The notes beneath the pieces are model-generated. The model did not search any database and was not told the origin of the DNA. It saw nothing but the letters and a program-made list of their open reading frames with translations. This document shows positions 1 to 9,368 of a stretch of 64,000 nt of DNA, one piece after another. The stretch lies in the NCBI RefSeq assembly GCF_903994045.1, contig NZ_CAJEWD010000008.1, positions 62,001 to 126,000 on the forward strand. Reading direction: 5' to 3'. The stretch comes from Jeotgalicoccus meleagridis (GTDB lineage: Bacteria; Bacillota; Bacilli; Staphylococcales; Salinicoccaceae). The number at the start of each line of letters is the position of its first letter. Position 1 is the stretch's first letter. The position numbers were made by a program, and so were the translations under genes.

Positions 1-73
1 CTTGTTTAAACCAAGTTGAAATTGTACCTTCTGTAATAGATTCAGCTAATTCTGGGACTATAATTTCAGCCAT
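1..73 (-). CDS. odhB: Dihydrolipoyllysine succinyltransferase, E2 of 2-oxoglutarate dehydrogenase (5' end only)
   Basis: Only the first 24 codons are in the window; the gene runs off the left edge. The start ATG at 73 is preceded by a strong AGGAGG ribosome binding site. The N-terminus MAEIIVPELAESITEGTIS is the typical beginning of a lipoyl (biotinyl_lipoyl) domain, in which E2 carries the swinging lipoate arm. The gene follows odhA by 17 bp, so the two are almost certainly one operon encoding E1 and E2 of the TCA-cycle complex that makes succinyl-CoA. Confidence 0.9.
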   Translation of the reverse strand, partial: MAEIIVPELAESITEGTISTWFKQ

Positions 74-90
74 TTATAAAATACCTCCTA

Positions 91-2889
91 TTATTTTAGA
101 GCATTTTCTATGATGCTATTTTGAATAAGTTTGTAAGATCCACCATTACCTTCTGAAGTTGAAGCACTTGGTTTTCTACCAACATAGTTCAGTGTTGCCT
201 TACTTGGAACGATATCTAATAAGTAAGGAAGTGCAAAGTGGTAAGCACCTTGGTTTTGTGGCTCTTCTTGAACGAAGCGCACTTCTTTAAGATTAGTTAA
301 ACCATCGAGAATTTCTTTAATTGCTTGTCCTGGGAAAGGATACAATTGTTCTAAGCGAATGATGAGTAATTCATCATTGCTCTCTTCTTTTTTAGCTTCT
401 GCTTCTAAGAGATCTACAGCCATCTTACCGCTCGCAAGAACGACAGTTTTAACTTTTGTCTTCTTGTATTCAGGAACGATAATTTCATGGAATTGTCCAT
501 TTACAAACTCAGATATTGGTTGACTTGCTGTAGTGTTTCTAAGCAAGCTCTTCGGTGACATTACTACAAGTGGACGCATTTTCTCTGTGTTTAAATACTT
601 CGCTTGTCGACGTAACAAGTGGAAGTAGTTCGCACTACTAGATAAATTAACCACTGTCATATTGTTTTCTGCACACAGTTGTAAATATCTTTCTAGGCGT
701 GCAGATGAGTGCTCTGGTCCTTGACCTTCTTGAGCGTGTGGTAAGAGTAAAGTTAGACCAGTACGTTCACCCCATTTAGAGTGTGCAGATGAGACGAACA
801 CATCAAAGATTGCTTGTGCCATGTTAGCAAAATCTCCGTATTGTGCTTCCCAAATCGTTAGCGTTTCATTGCTCTCAACATTATAACCATACTCATAAGC
901 AACAACAGCCATTTCTGTTAATGGTGAGTTATATATTTCGAATGATGCTTCTGAACCACTCACATTGTGTAATGGTGTATGTGTCTTACCAGTTTCAGGG
1001 TCATGAAGTACAGCATGGCGGTGAGCAAATGTTCCACGCTCAGCATCTTCACCTGTTAAGCGAATCGGTGTTCCATCTTGATTAATTGTTGCAAATGCTA
1101 AAGCTTCTGCATGTGCCCAATCTACTAAGGCAGTATCATCAGTAAATGGTTTTTCACGACGCGCTAGAACATTGCCTAGTTTTTTCATCGGTGAGAAGCC
1201 TTCTGGGTAAGTTAGGAGTTCTTCATTAATTTTTTTAAGACGATCAAGTGAAATATCCTTTTCTTCTTCGTTAGCTTGGCCTTCTAAGATAACTTCTGGA
1301 GTTTGGATATCTTTAGTGACAATCGTATCATTTTTATCAATTTGGTCATGAGCGTCTCTTAATTCGTCTTGGATTGCTTGTAAAATCGCATCCTTATCTT
1401 CTTTAGTCAGTACACCTTCTTCAATCAACTGGTCGCCGTATAAGTGATCAATTGTTGGATAAGCATGAACTTCATTATATAAAGTTGGGTTTGTTGTCAT
1501 CGGCTCATCCATTTCGTTGTGGCCGTATCGACGGTAACCAATTAGGTCAATGACTAAATCTTTCTTGAACTTCTGACGGTATTGAATTGCAATATCAATG
1601 ACACGTAAGACATATTCTGGACGGTCAGCGTTGACGTGGAAGACAGGCATATCAAAGCCTTTAGCAATATCAGAAGCATAGAGGGTAGAACGTGCATCCC
1701 ACTCTTCTGTAGTAAAGCCAATACGGTTATTTGTGATGATATGCATTGCCCCACCTACTGAGTAACCTTCTAAGTTAGAAAGGTTCATGGATTCAGGGTT
1801 CACACCTTGACCTGGGAAGGCAGCATCACCGTGGATAATAACACCAAGTGAATTATCAAGATCGTGACTTGCATAACCTTTTTCATCTCTTTTTTCTTGT
1901 TGCGCACGTGTACGTCCTTGTACAACTGGTCCCACAATTTCTAAATGAGATGGGTTATTAGCTAGCGTCACTGTTTGAGTGATTCCTTTATCAGTTCTAG
2001 TTTTCACCCCACCTAAGTGATACTTCACATCGCCCATCCAACCATTGGTTAAGACTAAAGAACCATCTTCTGGTAAGAATTTCATCGGGTCAGTCGACAT
2101 AAATTCACTTAACATCATGGCATATGGTTTTTGAAGCGTGTGTGTTAAGACGTTAAGACGTCCACGGTGAGCCATACCAATCTGTAGATGTGGAATGTTT
2201 TCCTCTGCCATTTTCGTTAGTAAATGGTCTAGCATCGGTACGAGTGAATCAACACCTTCAATTGAAAAGCGTTTTGCACCGACGAAGTTTTTGTGTAAAT
2301 ATTTTTCAAAGCCCTCAGTTTTAACGAGCTCTTTAAAGAGATGAAGTTTTTCTTCATCAGTCAGACTGATTTCTCCCGCACCTTCAATTGCATCTTGTAA
2401 CCAAGCTCTTTCTTCACTGTTATTAATATGAGTGTACTCATAAGATAACGGTGAAGTGTATACTTCTTCTAAATAGTTTGCAGCTTCTAATGCGTTAGAA
2501 AATTTGTCTTTAATTGCTTCTGAAACAATACTTGCAGGTAGTGCTTCTAGATCACTCGAAGAAAATCCATAAGCTTCAAAATCAAAGTTTGGTGCATTAT
2601 CAATTTCTGGTGCATAAACAGGATAAACATCAGCTTTCAAATGGCCGTACTGACGAATATCATTTAACCACTGTAAAATGCCTTTGATCTTGTCTTGTGA
2701 TGCATTGCTTAAAGTAGTGCTACTAGATGGTGCATCGCCGTCTAGTCCAGTTGTAATGGTATCAAATAGATACTTCATTTCATCTGATACTGAACTTGGG
2801 TCTTCCTTGTACATGTCAAAATAGTCGAGAATTAAGCCGAGATTAGTCCCGAATCTCAGTGGCGCATTCTCAAATTCATTTGCTTGCAT
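91..2889 (-). CDS. odhA: 2-oxoglutarate dehydrogenase E1 component
   Basis: A full-length 932-residue thiamine-diphosphate-dependent decarboxylase of the TCA cycle, which decarboxylates 2-oxoglutarate and passes the succinyl group to the lipoyl arm of OdhB. Visible features are the N-terminal E1 helix region (GTNLGLILDYFDMY), the HRGRLNVL segment and the GDAAFPGQG cofactor-binding region. The transketolase-like Pyr domain (WEAQYGDFANMAQ, then LLPHAQEGQGPEHSSAR) occupies the last third. The ATG is preceded by GAGGTGG. It lies 17 bp upstream of odhB on the same strand. The upstream gap carries a candidate promoter with a cre operator, which would fit catabolite repression of the TCA cycle. Confidence 0.97.
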   Translation of the reverse strand: MQANEFENAPLRFGTNLGLILDYFDMYKEDPSSVSDEMKYLFDTITTGLDGDAPSSSTTLSNASQDKIKGILQWLNDIRQYGHLKADVYPVYAPEIDNAPNFDFEAYGFSSSDLEALPASIVSEAIKDKFSNALEAANYLEEVYTSPLSYEYTHINNSEERAWLQDAIEGAGEISLTDEEKLHLFKELVKTEGFEKYLHKNFVGAKRFSIEGVDSLVPMLDHLLTKMAEENIPHLQIGMAHRGRLNVLTHTLQKPYAMMLSEFMSTDPMKFLPEDGSLVLTNGWMGDVKYHLGGVKTRTDKGITQTVTLANNPSHLEIVGPVVQGRTRAQQEKRDEKGYASHDLDNSLGVIIHGDAAFPGQGVNPESMNLSNLEGYSVGGAMHIITNNRIGFTTEEWDARSTLYASDIAKGFDMPVFHVNADRPEYVLRVIDIAIQYRQKFKKDLVIDLIGYRRYGHNEMDEPMTTNPTLYNEVHAYPTIDHLYGDQLIEEGVLTKEDKDAILQAIQDELRDAHDQIDKNDTIVTKDIQTPEVILEGQANEEEKDISLDRLKKINEELLTYPEGFSPMKKLGNVLARREKPFTDDTALVDWAHAEALAFATINQDGTPIRLTGEDAERGTFAHRHAVLHDPETGKTHTPLHNVSGSEASFEIYNSPLTEMAVVAYEYGYNVESNETLTIWEAQYGDFANMAQAIFDVFVSSAHSKWGERTGLTLLLPHAQEGQGPEHSSARLERYLQLCAENNMTVVNLSSSANYFHLLRRQAKYLNTEKMRPLVVMSPKSLLRNTTASQPISEFVNGQFHEIIVPEYKKTKVKTVVLASGKMAVDLLEAEAKKEESNDELLIIRLEQLYPFPGQAIKEILDGLTNLKEVRFVQEEPQNQGAYHFALPYLLDIVPSKATLNYVGRKPSASTSEGNGGSYKLIQNSIIENALK

Positions 2890-2938
2890 TGTACTGCCAC
2901 CTCTTTATATTATTTACTCTTTACAACTAAATTTTACC

Positions 2939-2966
2939 ATTTAATCTAAGCGCTTTAAAGTATCAA
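2939..2966 (-). promoter_or_regulatory. odhA promoter with CcpA-type cre operator in the spacer
   Basis: On the minus strand TTGATA (2961-2966) and TTAAAT (2939-2944) are separated by 16 bp. The spacer 2945-2958 reads TTAAAGCGCTTAGA, which matches 12 of 14 positions of a TGAAAGCGCTTACA-type cre. Seen: the sequence. Known: CcpA binds such sites and represses carbon-catabolism genes. Inferred: catabolite repression of odhAB. Confidence 0.5.
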
Positions 2967-2991
2967 GATGTATAAGTGTAAATTTTCCTAC

Positions 2992-4365
2992 TTACTTTAA
3001 AGGCTTAGGAAAACTTATATGAACAGTGGTAGATTTTCCTTCTTCACTTGTAATCCACACGGTGCCTTTGTATAGCTCAGCTACCTTTTTAGCAATCGAT
3101 AATCCGAGCCCATTGCCACCTTGATTGCGACTGCGGGATTTATCCACACGATAAAAACGATTGAATACTTGATCGATTTCATTTTTCGGAATACCAATGC
3201 CACTATCAGAAATTTGAATGTGAATATCGCCTCGATCATTCAGCTCTGTTGTGACACTAATATGCTTATTCTTAGTATCAAACTTAATAGCGTTATCTAA
3301 GAAGATGATCAACATCTGTTCAAAATGATAGTTATTAATTGGATAAGTTAAGTTACTAGGGTGTAAATGACTATCAAATTGATAGTCTGGATGAACTTTT
3401 TTTAAGGATTCTAACTGACTCTTAATTTCATCATTAATATTGATATATTCAGTTTGAATATAGTCACTCGCCTCGTTTTTAGTCAATAAGAGAAGTTCTT
3501 CAACTAATTTATTGATACGTTTTAATTCCTGGATGGAAATACCAAGTGATTCATCGAGTACTTCTGGATTATTTCGTCCCCAGCGATTGATTAACTGCAA
3601 GTGGCCTTGAATAATTTGCAGTGGCGTTCTTAATTCATGAGAAGCATCTTCTACAAATTGTTTTTGCTGATTATAGGATTCTTCTAAGGCATCCATCATG
3701 TTGTTAAAGGATTCAATCATAAAATCAGTTTCGACAATATTTGTTTTTAATTGCAGCCTTTCTGCAAAGCCTTGATTTTCAATTTTCTTCAATTGATTGG
3801 TGAATCGCCCAATCGGTTTGACCATTTGGAAAGAAAAGAAATAAGAAATAATCGATGTAAAGGTAATTGATAAAAAGCCAATAATCATAGCGATAAAGAT
3901 CATCATTCTAATAATGGTATTGTACTCATGTAAAGGATGAACAACCGCAACATAGCCATGCCAGTAATCTGTTTGTATTAACTGAGTGCCGACTAAGTAG
4001 TCATTACCTTCAAGGCTCTTTGGTCGGATAATTGGATTATCACTCTGCTCGAAATCTACTTGGAAGTCTAAGATCGAACGCACTGGCCAGCGGTAAACCT
4101 CTTCTCCACTTAAAGTGTAAAGTGCCATGAGCTGATTATCGTAAAGATTAGAGTAGATGTCCTTTTCTGAAATTGAGTTAAATGCTTGTTCAGAATAAAG
4201 TGTAGACACATCATCTAAACTTCTAGAAATCGAACGATATTCCTGATCTTTTAAGTAAATGCTCGTCGCATAAATTAAGAGTGAACTAAAGATTAAATAA
4301 GTAATGGTAATGATCAGAATAGATAATCTTAACCACTGTGATCTTAACGAAGTTTGAGATTTCAT
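2992..4365 (-). CDS. arlS: Sensor histidine kinase ArlS
   Basis: A 457-residue membrane sensor kinase. Transmembrane segments are at about residues 12-36 and 153-178 and flank an extracytoplasmic sensor region. A HAMP linker follows, then a HisKA domain with ASHELRTPL (phospho-acceptor His243). The ATPase domain has an N box (LDNAIKFD, Asn358), a G1 box (SDSGIGIP) and a G2 box ([12 protein letters not shown]). The start overlaps the arlR stop by 4 bp (ATGA), so translation is coupled. Position next to odhAB matches staphylococcal arlRS, which is known in S. aureus to control autolysis, adhesion and efflux. The targets here are inferred by homology only. Confidence 0.92.
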   Translation of the reverse strand: MKSQTSLRSQWLRLSILIITITYLIFSSLLIYATSIYLKDQEYRSISRSLDDVSTLYSEQAFNSISEKDIYSNLYDNQLMALYTLSGEEVYRWPVRSILDFQVDFEQSDNPIIRPKSLEGNDYLVGTQLIQTDYWHGYVAVVHPLHEYNTIIRMMIFIAMIIGFLSITFTSIISYFFSFQMVKPIGRFTNQLKKIENQGFAERLQLKTNIVETDFMIESFNNMMDALEESYNQQKQFVEDASHELRTPLQIIQGHLQLINRWGRNNPEVLDESLGISIQELKRINKLVEELLLLTKNEASDYIQTEYININDEIKSQLESLKKVHPDYQFDSHLHPSNLTYPINNYHFEQMLIIFLDNAIKFDTKNKHISVTTELNDRGDIHIQISDSGIGIPKNEIDQVFNRFYRVDKSRSRNQGGNGLGLSIAKKVAELYKGTVWITSEEGKSTTVHISFPKPLK

Positions 4366-5036
4366 TGTCTAATCACGTAGCCGACACCACGGACCGTTTC
4401 AATGAGTTTATCCTTGTTAAAGGGTTTTAATTTATTACGTAGATAACGAATGTAAACGTCGACAACATTGGTCTCGACTTCACTATCATAACCCCAGATA
4501 ACATCTAATATCTGTTCTCTTTTCATGACGATTCCCTTGTTTTTAACGAGTAAGTACAAGAGTTCATGTTCTGTTTTAGTCAGATCAATTGGTGTGCCTT
4601 CAATTGACACGGTGTAAGCTGTTGTATCAATCTCAATATCATGAATATTAATCGTGTCATGATTGACTTCAACAGATTGATTTCTACGCATAATGACACG
4701 TAATCTTGCTAAGAGTTCTTCTATTTCAAATGGCTTAACAATATAATCATCCGCCCCGTAGTCGAGTCCAACGACCTTATCATAGGTCTCTCCTTTGGCA
4801 GTGATGATAATAATCGGGGTGTTTTTTGTCTTACGAAGTTTTCGACATACTTCTAAACCATTTAATTTTGGCAACATCAAGTCTAGGAGAATAGCATCAT
4901 AGTTGTTATCATAAGCGAGGTTGAATCCTTCTTGGCCATCAGCTGCCACCGTAACTGAATAACCTTCATGACTTAATTCTAATTCGATAAAACGCGCTAA
5001 ATTTGTTTCATCTTCTACTACTAATATTTCTGGCAT
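4362..5036 (-). CDS. arlR: Response regulator ArlR (OmpR/PhoB family)
   Basis: A 224-residue two-domain regulator. The receiver domain (residues 1-115) has the acidic pair near residues 8-9, the phospho-acceptor Asp52 in ILLDLMLP, the conserved Thr in IITAKGE and the Lys in YIVKPF. The C-terminal winged helix ends with [12 protein letters not shown] and VRGVGYVI, typical of OmpR-type DNA binding. It is the first gene of the arlRS pair, and a separate transcription unit because a hairpin terminator lies just upstream. ATG start at 5036. Confidence 0.93.
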   Translation of the reverse strand: MPEILVVEDETNLARFIELELSHEGYSVTVAADGQEGFNLAYDNNYDAILLDLMLPKLNGLEVCRKLRKTKNTPIIIITAKGETYDKVVGLDYGADDYIVKPFEIEELLARLRVIMRRNQSVEVNHDTINIHDIEIDTTAYTVSIEGTPIDLTKTEHELLYLLVKNKGIVMKREQILDVIWGYDSEVETNVVDVYIRYLRNKLKPFNKDKLIETVRGVGYVIRQ

Positions 5037-5082
5037 TTAACCACCTACTTCTCAATTATATTAGCATGAAACTTAGCTTAAA

Positions 5083-5118
5083 AAAAATAAAGACATACAT
5101 AAGTATGTCTTTATTTTT
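5083..5118 (-). terminator. Rho-independent terminator after the GNAT gene
   Basis: A perfect 16-bp inverted repeat (5083-5098 with 5103-5118) has an ATAA loop. The arm is AAAAATAAAGACATAC, so both orientations end in a T-rich tract. It overlaps the stop codon of the acetyltransferase gene and separates it from arlR. Confidence 0.85.
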
Positions 5119-5737
5119 AGCTAACACTCGAGTCCGGTGTTTCCATCATGTAGCTTTGTTGTTTAATGAGTAAATTGGTCTTAATCTCTGGCCATTCATC
5201 ATCGATGATGGAATAGATAATCAGGTTACGAGGCACACCATGTAAGGCACGTTCTTTTCGAATGACACCTTCCTTGGTAAAACCAATTCGCTCAATCGCT
5301 CTATTAGAGCGTTCATTTCTTTCATCAGCACGGACTTGAACCCGCATGAGATTTAATACTTCAAAACAGTACTCTAAAAGTAAGTACTTACTATCTGAAT
5401 TTATAAAAGTACGCTGGGCTTTGGTACCAAACCAAGATGCACCAATTTCACAGCTTTGACGTTCGTAATCAATATGTTGAATTCTTGTTGAACCAACAAC
5501 CTCACCAGTAGACTTTAAGACGACAACAAAAGGAATTGACTGCATCTGAGTTCTTAAGTCAATTGCGCTTTGTACCCATTGAAGCATAGTATCCTCGGTA
5601 GTTGCTTGAAACAGCATGTAGGTCCAAATACTGTCGTGATTGATTCTGTGTAGCTCAGCCGCATGACTTAACTGCATAGGAACGAGTCTAATTCTATCGT
5701 TTTCTAGAGTGATGTTTTCATATAAATTTATAACCAT
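5117..5737 (-). CDS. GNAT family N-acetyltransferase, RimJ/RimL type
   Basis: A 206-residue acetyltransferase using acetyl-CoA. The start ENDRIRLVPMQLSHAAEL, the central GEVVGSTRI strand and the late NERSNRAIERIGFTKEGVIRKE segment are the standard layout of the RimJ/RimL subfamily, the last segment being the acetyl-CoA-binding and C-terminal signature. The subfamily includes ribosomal-protein N-acetyltransferases and small-molecule acetyltransferases; the substrate cannot be read from sequence. It is bracketed by its own terminator and an 88-bp upstream gap, so it is probably monocistronic. Confidence 0.85.
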   Translation of the reverse strand: MVINLYENITLENDRIRLVPMQLSHAAELHRINHDSIWTYMLFQATTEDTMLQWVQSAIDLRTQMQSIPFVVVLKSTGEVVGSTRIQHIDYERQSCEIGASWFGTKAQRTFINSDSKYLLLEYCFEVLNLMRVQVRADERNERSNRAIERIGFTKEGVIRKERALHGVPRNLIIYSIIDDEWPEIKTNLLIKQQSYMMETPDSSVS

Positions 5738-5825
5738 ATTATCACCTACCGTCTTAATTTATCACAAGCAATCTCATTATAATTGCTAGCCAAATTATAA
5801 GCAATAATAATATTGGAAAATAAAT

Positions 5826-6452
5826 TTATCTAGATAACTTATAGCGTTTTAAGGACTTATGGAGTATAGCACTTGTTCCAAAGACAACTGCTAAGCCAAT
5901 GACTGCCCCTGCTATGACGTCAGTTGGATAATGCACACCGAGATAGACTCTTGATGATGAAATCAAGAGGATAAATGATGCACAGACTGTTAATAGAATC
6001 GCTTTATTATTTAGATTGGTATGGTTAATTACAGTGGCTAAAGAGCCAAAGAAAATAGATGACCCTACAGCATGACCACTTGGGAAGCTAAAGCCTGAGA
6101 TTTCAATAAGTCTTAAGAAACTTGGACGTTCGCGGTCAAAAGAATGTTTTAAGACAGGAATTAAAATTGTAGATGTCAGCATGGATAGAATCATAAATAA
6201 AGCATGTACTTTAAGTTTATAAAGCATGAGTATAGAGATAACGATCAATGACATGACAATCATTGATAAAACTTCTCCAAGCTGGGTTAAACCTAGCATG
6301 AGTGCTGTAGTGATAAAGCTCTCAGAGGCATAGATAATTTCGTATACTTCACGGTCAATAAAGCGCCCCACTCTCGACTCATGAAAGACGGCGATGACGC
6401 CAAATATTAAAGTGAAGACTATAAATAAGGATATCTTTTTTTGTCGATTCAC
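5826..6452 (-). CDS. PAP2 superfamily membrane phosphatase
   Basis: A 208-residue integral membrane protein with about five or six hydrophobic helices. All three PAP2 phosphatase motifs are visible: KHSFDRERPS (motif 1, KX6RP), FPSGHAVGS (motif 2) and SRVYLGVHYPTDVIAG (motif 3, with catalytic His). Family members dephosphorylate undecaprenyl diphosphate or phosphatidylglycerophosphate outside the membrane. The start is GTG, overlapping the murG stop as GTGA and preceded by GAGGAGG. Coupling to murG makes lipid-carrier recycling for peptidoglycan an attractive inference, but the substrate is not proven. Confidence 0.88.
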   Translation of the reverse strand: MNRQKKISLFIVFTLIFGVIAVFHESRVGRFIDREVYEIIYASESFITTALMLGLTQLGEVLSMIVMSLIVISILMLYKLKVHALFMILSMLTSTILIPVLKHSFDRERPSFLRLIEISGFSFPSGHAVGSSIFFGSLATVINHTNLNNKAILLTVCASFILLISSSRVYLGVHYPTDVIAGAVIGLAVVFGTSAILHKSLKRYKLSR

Positions 6453-7525
6453 TTACTGGCCTCCTCGATGAGTTTTCTAGCAAATTCCTTAGGTTCAAAA
6501 GCATTTTTAAATTGAGACATCTTGTAAGTAATATCACTGTAGTTGTCTTCAATCTTACTAAGCTGACTTCTTAAAGTATTAATATCTAGTTCCTCTTCTT
6601 TAATTACTTCAGCATAACCTTCCTTTTTAAAATGCTCAGCATTTTGAATCTGGTCTCCACGACTTTGGTCAAGGCCGAGTGGAATTAAGATCATTGGCTT
6701 TTTAACTAAGAGAAGTTCAAAGATTGCATTAGAACCAGAACGTGATATGACTATATCAGAAATTGCTAAGAGATGTTTTAAATCTTCATTTACATAGTCA
6801 AACTGGATGTAATCAGGATTGGAAATATCTTTGTTAATATTGTCCTTACCTGTTAAGTGAATCACTTGATAGTGTTCAGTCAGTGTATCTATATGCTCCC
6901 AAATAAATTCATTAATTTTTTTAGAACCTAAAGAGCCACCCATAATCATGAGCACTTGTTTTTTAGCTGAAAAAAGTGTCAGTTTAAAACCTTCTTCTGT
7001 CTGACCTTGAAGTAAATCTGTACGTAAGACAGGCCCTAAATAAGACACTTTTGCATCAGTAAAACTACTGGTCGTTTCTTCAAAAGTACAAAATACTTTA
7101 TTTGCAAACTTACTCGCAATTCTATTTGCTAGTCCTGGTGTCAAATCCGACTCATGTATGTAGACAGGTACATCTCTCGCAGCAGCTGCCAGTACGACAG
7201 GTACTGATACAAAGCCACCTTTTGAAAACACTAAGAGCGGTGCTTCTTTTTTCAAGATCTTTTTGGCATCAAGTACACCTTTAACTACTTTGAAAATATC
7301 CTTAAAGTTTTCAAGCGATATATATCTACGTAATTTACCACTTGAGATGGAATGATACGGAATTTGAGTTTCTTCCATAATATCTTTTTCTATACCATTC
7401 TTTGAGCCGATGTAGTGTGGCTGATATCCCATATTGCTTAGTTCAGGGATTAACATTTTATTTAACATAACGTGACCGACTGTACCACCGCCGGTAAGCA
7501 TAATTTTATTATTCTCGGAATCCAT
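6449..7525 (-). CDS. murG: UDP-GlcNAc--MurNAc-pentapeptide undecaprenyl-PP transferase MurG
   Basis: The peripheral membrane glycosyltransferase (GT28) that converts lipid I to lipid II. I place the start at ATG 7525 (358 residues, beginning MDSENNKIMLTGGGTVGHV) because GGAGG lies 5 bases upstream and because homologues begin right before the LTGGGTVGHV loop. A 20-codon upstream extension is possible but has no ribosome site. Key features are GGTVGHV, FSKGGFVSVPV, IHESDLTPGLANR, MGGSLGSKKIN and LDQSRGDQIQNAEHF (UDP-GlcNAc site). It overlaps the PAP2 gene by 4 bp. The promoter is probably in 7526-7650. Confidence 0.95.
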   Translation of the reverse strand: MDSENNKIMLTGGGTVGHVMLNKMLIPELSNMGYQPHYIGSKNGIEKDIMEETQIPYHSISSGKLRRYISLENFKDIFKVVKGVLDAKKILKKEAPLLVFSKGGFVSVPVVLAAAARDVPVYIHESDLTPGLANRIASKFANKVFCTFEETTSSFTDAKVSYLGPVLRTDLLQGQTEEGFKLTLFSAKKQVLMIMGGSLGSKKINEFIWEHIDTLTEHYQVIHLTGKDNINKDISNPDYIQFDYVNEDLKHLLAISDIVISRSGSNAIFELLLVKKPMILIPLGLDQSRGDQIQNAEHFKKEGYAEVIKEEELDINTLRSQLSKIEDNYSDITYKMSQFKNAFEPKEFARKLIEEASK

Positions 7526-7652
7526 AAAATCCTCCATCATCGTACTTATTACTATTACTTTAAACCAATTGTAAGCTGTCCACAAGAAAAATTCTGCATA
7601 ATTCGACCTGTATTGTGTATAAAAGTGTGTAAATTCTAAGCTACCATAAAAG

Positions 7653-7692
7653 AAAAGGCATATCCCCTGTTTAATCCAGGAAACATGCCTTT
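7653..7692 (-). terminator. Terminator downstream of ctpA
   Basis: An inverted repeat with AAAGGCAT and ATGCCTTT ends and internal CCTG/CAGG pairing is followed on the minus strand by TTTTCTTTT. It sits just past the ctpA stop codon. Confidence 0.75.
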
Positions 7693-7699
7693 GGAATAT

Positions 7700-9271
7700 T
7701 TATTCCTCTTCTTCAGTATCTTCAAGATTGTTTTCAGTATCTTCAACGACTGGAATGTGTTGAGCGTTATTGCGTGCAATTTGCTCGATTTCCATAATTG
7801 AACGATCGTTATTGATGTAATCAACTAAGTAATTTAGTTGTGCATCTTCTTCTTGAATTAATTCTCTAATATCTGAAATTAAGCTTGTTGTCGTTTCACC
7901 AGTAACAATACCATCTGCAGTTAAGCCTTGATCTTCTTGATATGCACTTACAGCATTGGTCAAGTTAGAATCAAATTTATTGGTGAAGTCAGAGATATCA
8001 TAACCGAGTGCGTCTAAGGCAACTTTTATTGACAGTACCTTGTCGTTCTCTTGGTTCTCACTAAAGACTTCATCCTCACTTAAGAGTTCTATTCTATAGT
8101 GATCCGGTGTAATTAGGTTGATGTCAGGTTCTATACCTTTATCTTGAACCCAAGTCTTATTCGGTGTTAACCATTTGGTGTTTGTATATTTAAGCATAGA
8201 GTTATCTTTGAACTCACTTGTTCTTTGAACAACACCCTTACCGAATGAAGTCGTTCCTGCGATTTTAACATCAGTTAAATCATCTAAGGCACCTGTAAAT
8301 ACTTCTGAAGCACTTGCAGAACCTTCATTTATTAAGATGTAAACTTCGTCAAATTTTTCAGCATTTGGATTTTTTTCATTTTCTGTTAGCAGTTCTTGTT
8401 GGTTACCTTCATTATCTTCTAGATAAAGTGCATTTGTATCAGGGCCAACAAATTGATTGATGAGTGTGACTGCTTCATTTAAGAGTCCACCTGGATTGTA
8501 ACGGAAGTCAATAATCAATTCTTTTACACCGTCATCTGCAGCCTTATTAAAGTGTGTTTCAAATTCTTCTGTTGTACCTTGTTGGAAACGGTTGACTGAA
8601 ATATGACCGACACCATCTACTTCTTCATAAGTCACACTATCGATATGAATCGTATCTCGCGTGATAGTAACATCGCTTGGACTACTGTTCCCTCTCTGGA
8701 TAGTAATCGTCACGTCTGTACCTTTTTCACCACGGATAAGTTGAACTGTTTCGGTCGTCGTCATGCCTTCAGTCGATTCTCCGTCTACACCGACAATCTG
8801 ATCTCCAGGTTCTAAGCCTGCTTTTTCTGCAGGAGAGCCTTTCATCGGACTAGAAATTAGGATCTTATTTCCTTCTTGCATAATTTCAGCACCGATACCT
8901 TCGAAGTCACCTGTAATACTTTCTTCAAATTCTCCGGTCTCATCGATATTCATGTATTCACTGTAGGGATCGTCTAAACCTTCTACCATCCCTCTAATCG
9001 ATGATTCAATCAGCGCGTCTTTATCGACATCTTCGTAGTAGTTTTCAGTTAAAGTATCATACACATTATAAAGTTTAGCAAACTCAGTTCTTGTGTCTGT
9101 CCCTACGTTCACTGCTCGCTCTTGATTATTAGATATAGAAACAGCAGTAATGACGACAGAAATAATAATTGTCGTCAATATAATAACGATAAACCAGAAT
9201 ATATTTATTTTTATAGAGCGGTTCTTGTGACCCTGACCTCCATTTTCTTTTTCTTCTGTCAACTTATGCAC
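7700..9271 (-). CDS. ctpA: Carboxyl-terminal processing serine protease CtpA
   Basis: A 523-residue membrane-anchored S41 protease. A single N-terminal transmembrane segment (about 22-45) puts the rest outside the cell. A PDZ domain follows (about 120-200, with GSPAEKAGLEPGDQIVGVDG). The catalytic core contains NEGSASASEV (nucleophile Ser near residue 320) and TSFGKGVVQ (general-base Lys345). A peptidoglycan-binding domain of the PGB_1 type (around 410-475, YQEDQGLTADGIVTG) follows, and the protein ends in a strongly acidic tail. The start is GTG with AGGT upstream. Family members trim cell-wall or signalling proteins. Confidence 0.93.
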   Translation of the reverse strand: MHKLTEEKENGGQGHKNRSIKINIFWFIVIILTTIIISVVITAVSISNNQERAVNVGTDTRTEFAKLYNVYDTLTENYYEDVDKDALIESSIRGMVEGLDDPYSEYMNIDETGEFEESITGDFEGIGAEIMQEGNKILISSPMKGSPAEKAGLEPGDQIVGVDGESTEGMTTTETVQLIRGEKGTDVTITIQRGNSSPSDVTITRDTIHIDSVTYEEVDGVGHISVNRFQQGTTEEFETHFNKAADDGVKELIIDFRYNPGGLLNEAVTLINQFVGPDTNALYLEDNEGNQQELLTENEKNPNAEKFDEVYILINEGSASASEVFTGALDDLTDVKIAGTTSFGKGVVQRTSEFKDNSMLKYTNTKWLTPNKTWVQDKGIEPDINLITPDHYRIELLSEDEVFSENQENDKVLSIKVALDALGYDISDFTNKFDSNLTNAVSAYQEDQGLTADGIVTGETTTSLISDIRELIQEEDAQLNYLVDYINNDRSIMEIEQIARNNAQHIPVVEDTENNLEDTEEEE

Positions 9272-9321
9272 CTAATTTCTACCTGTATATTACTCCATAT
9301 AATAACAGTTTATCACTTTAA

Positions 9322-9361
9322 ATAAAAGAAAAGAACAGTGAATGTGATATCCACTGTTCTA
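9322..9361 (-). terminator. Terminator downstream of deoD
   Basis: AGAACAGTG and CACTGTTCT (9332-9340 with 9352-9360) form a 9-bp stem around an 11-base loop. On the minus strand it is followed by TTTCTTTTATTT. It lies 8 bp beyond the deoD stop. Confidence 0.8.
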
Positions 9362-9368
9362 ATTATGC

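Noticed and set aside
7526-7585. Longer MurG start at 7585
   Set aside because: The 20 extra residues (MWTAYNWFKV...) are not family-like, and the ATG at 7525 has a good GGAGG site 5 bases upstream.
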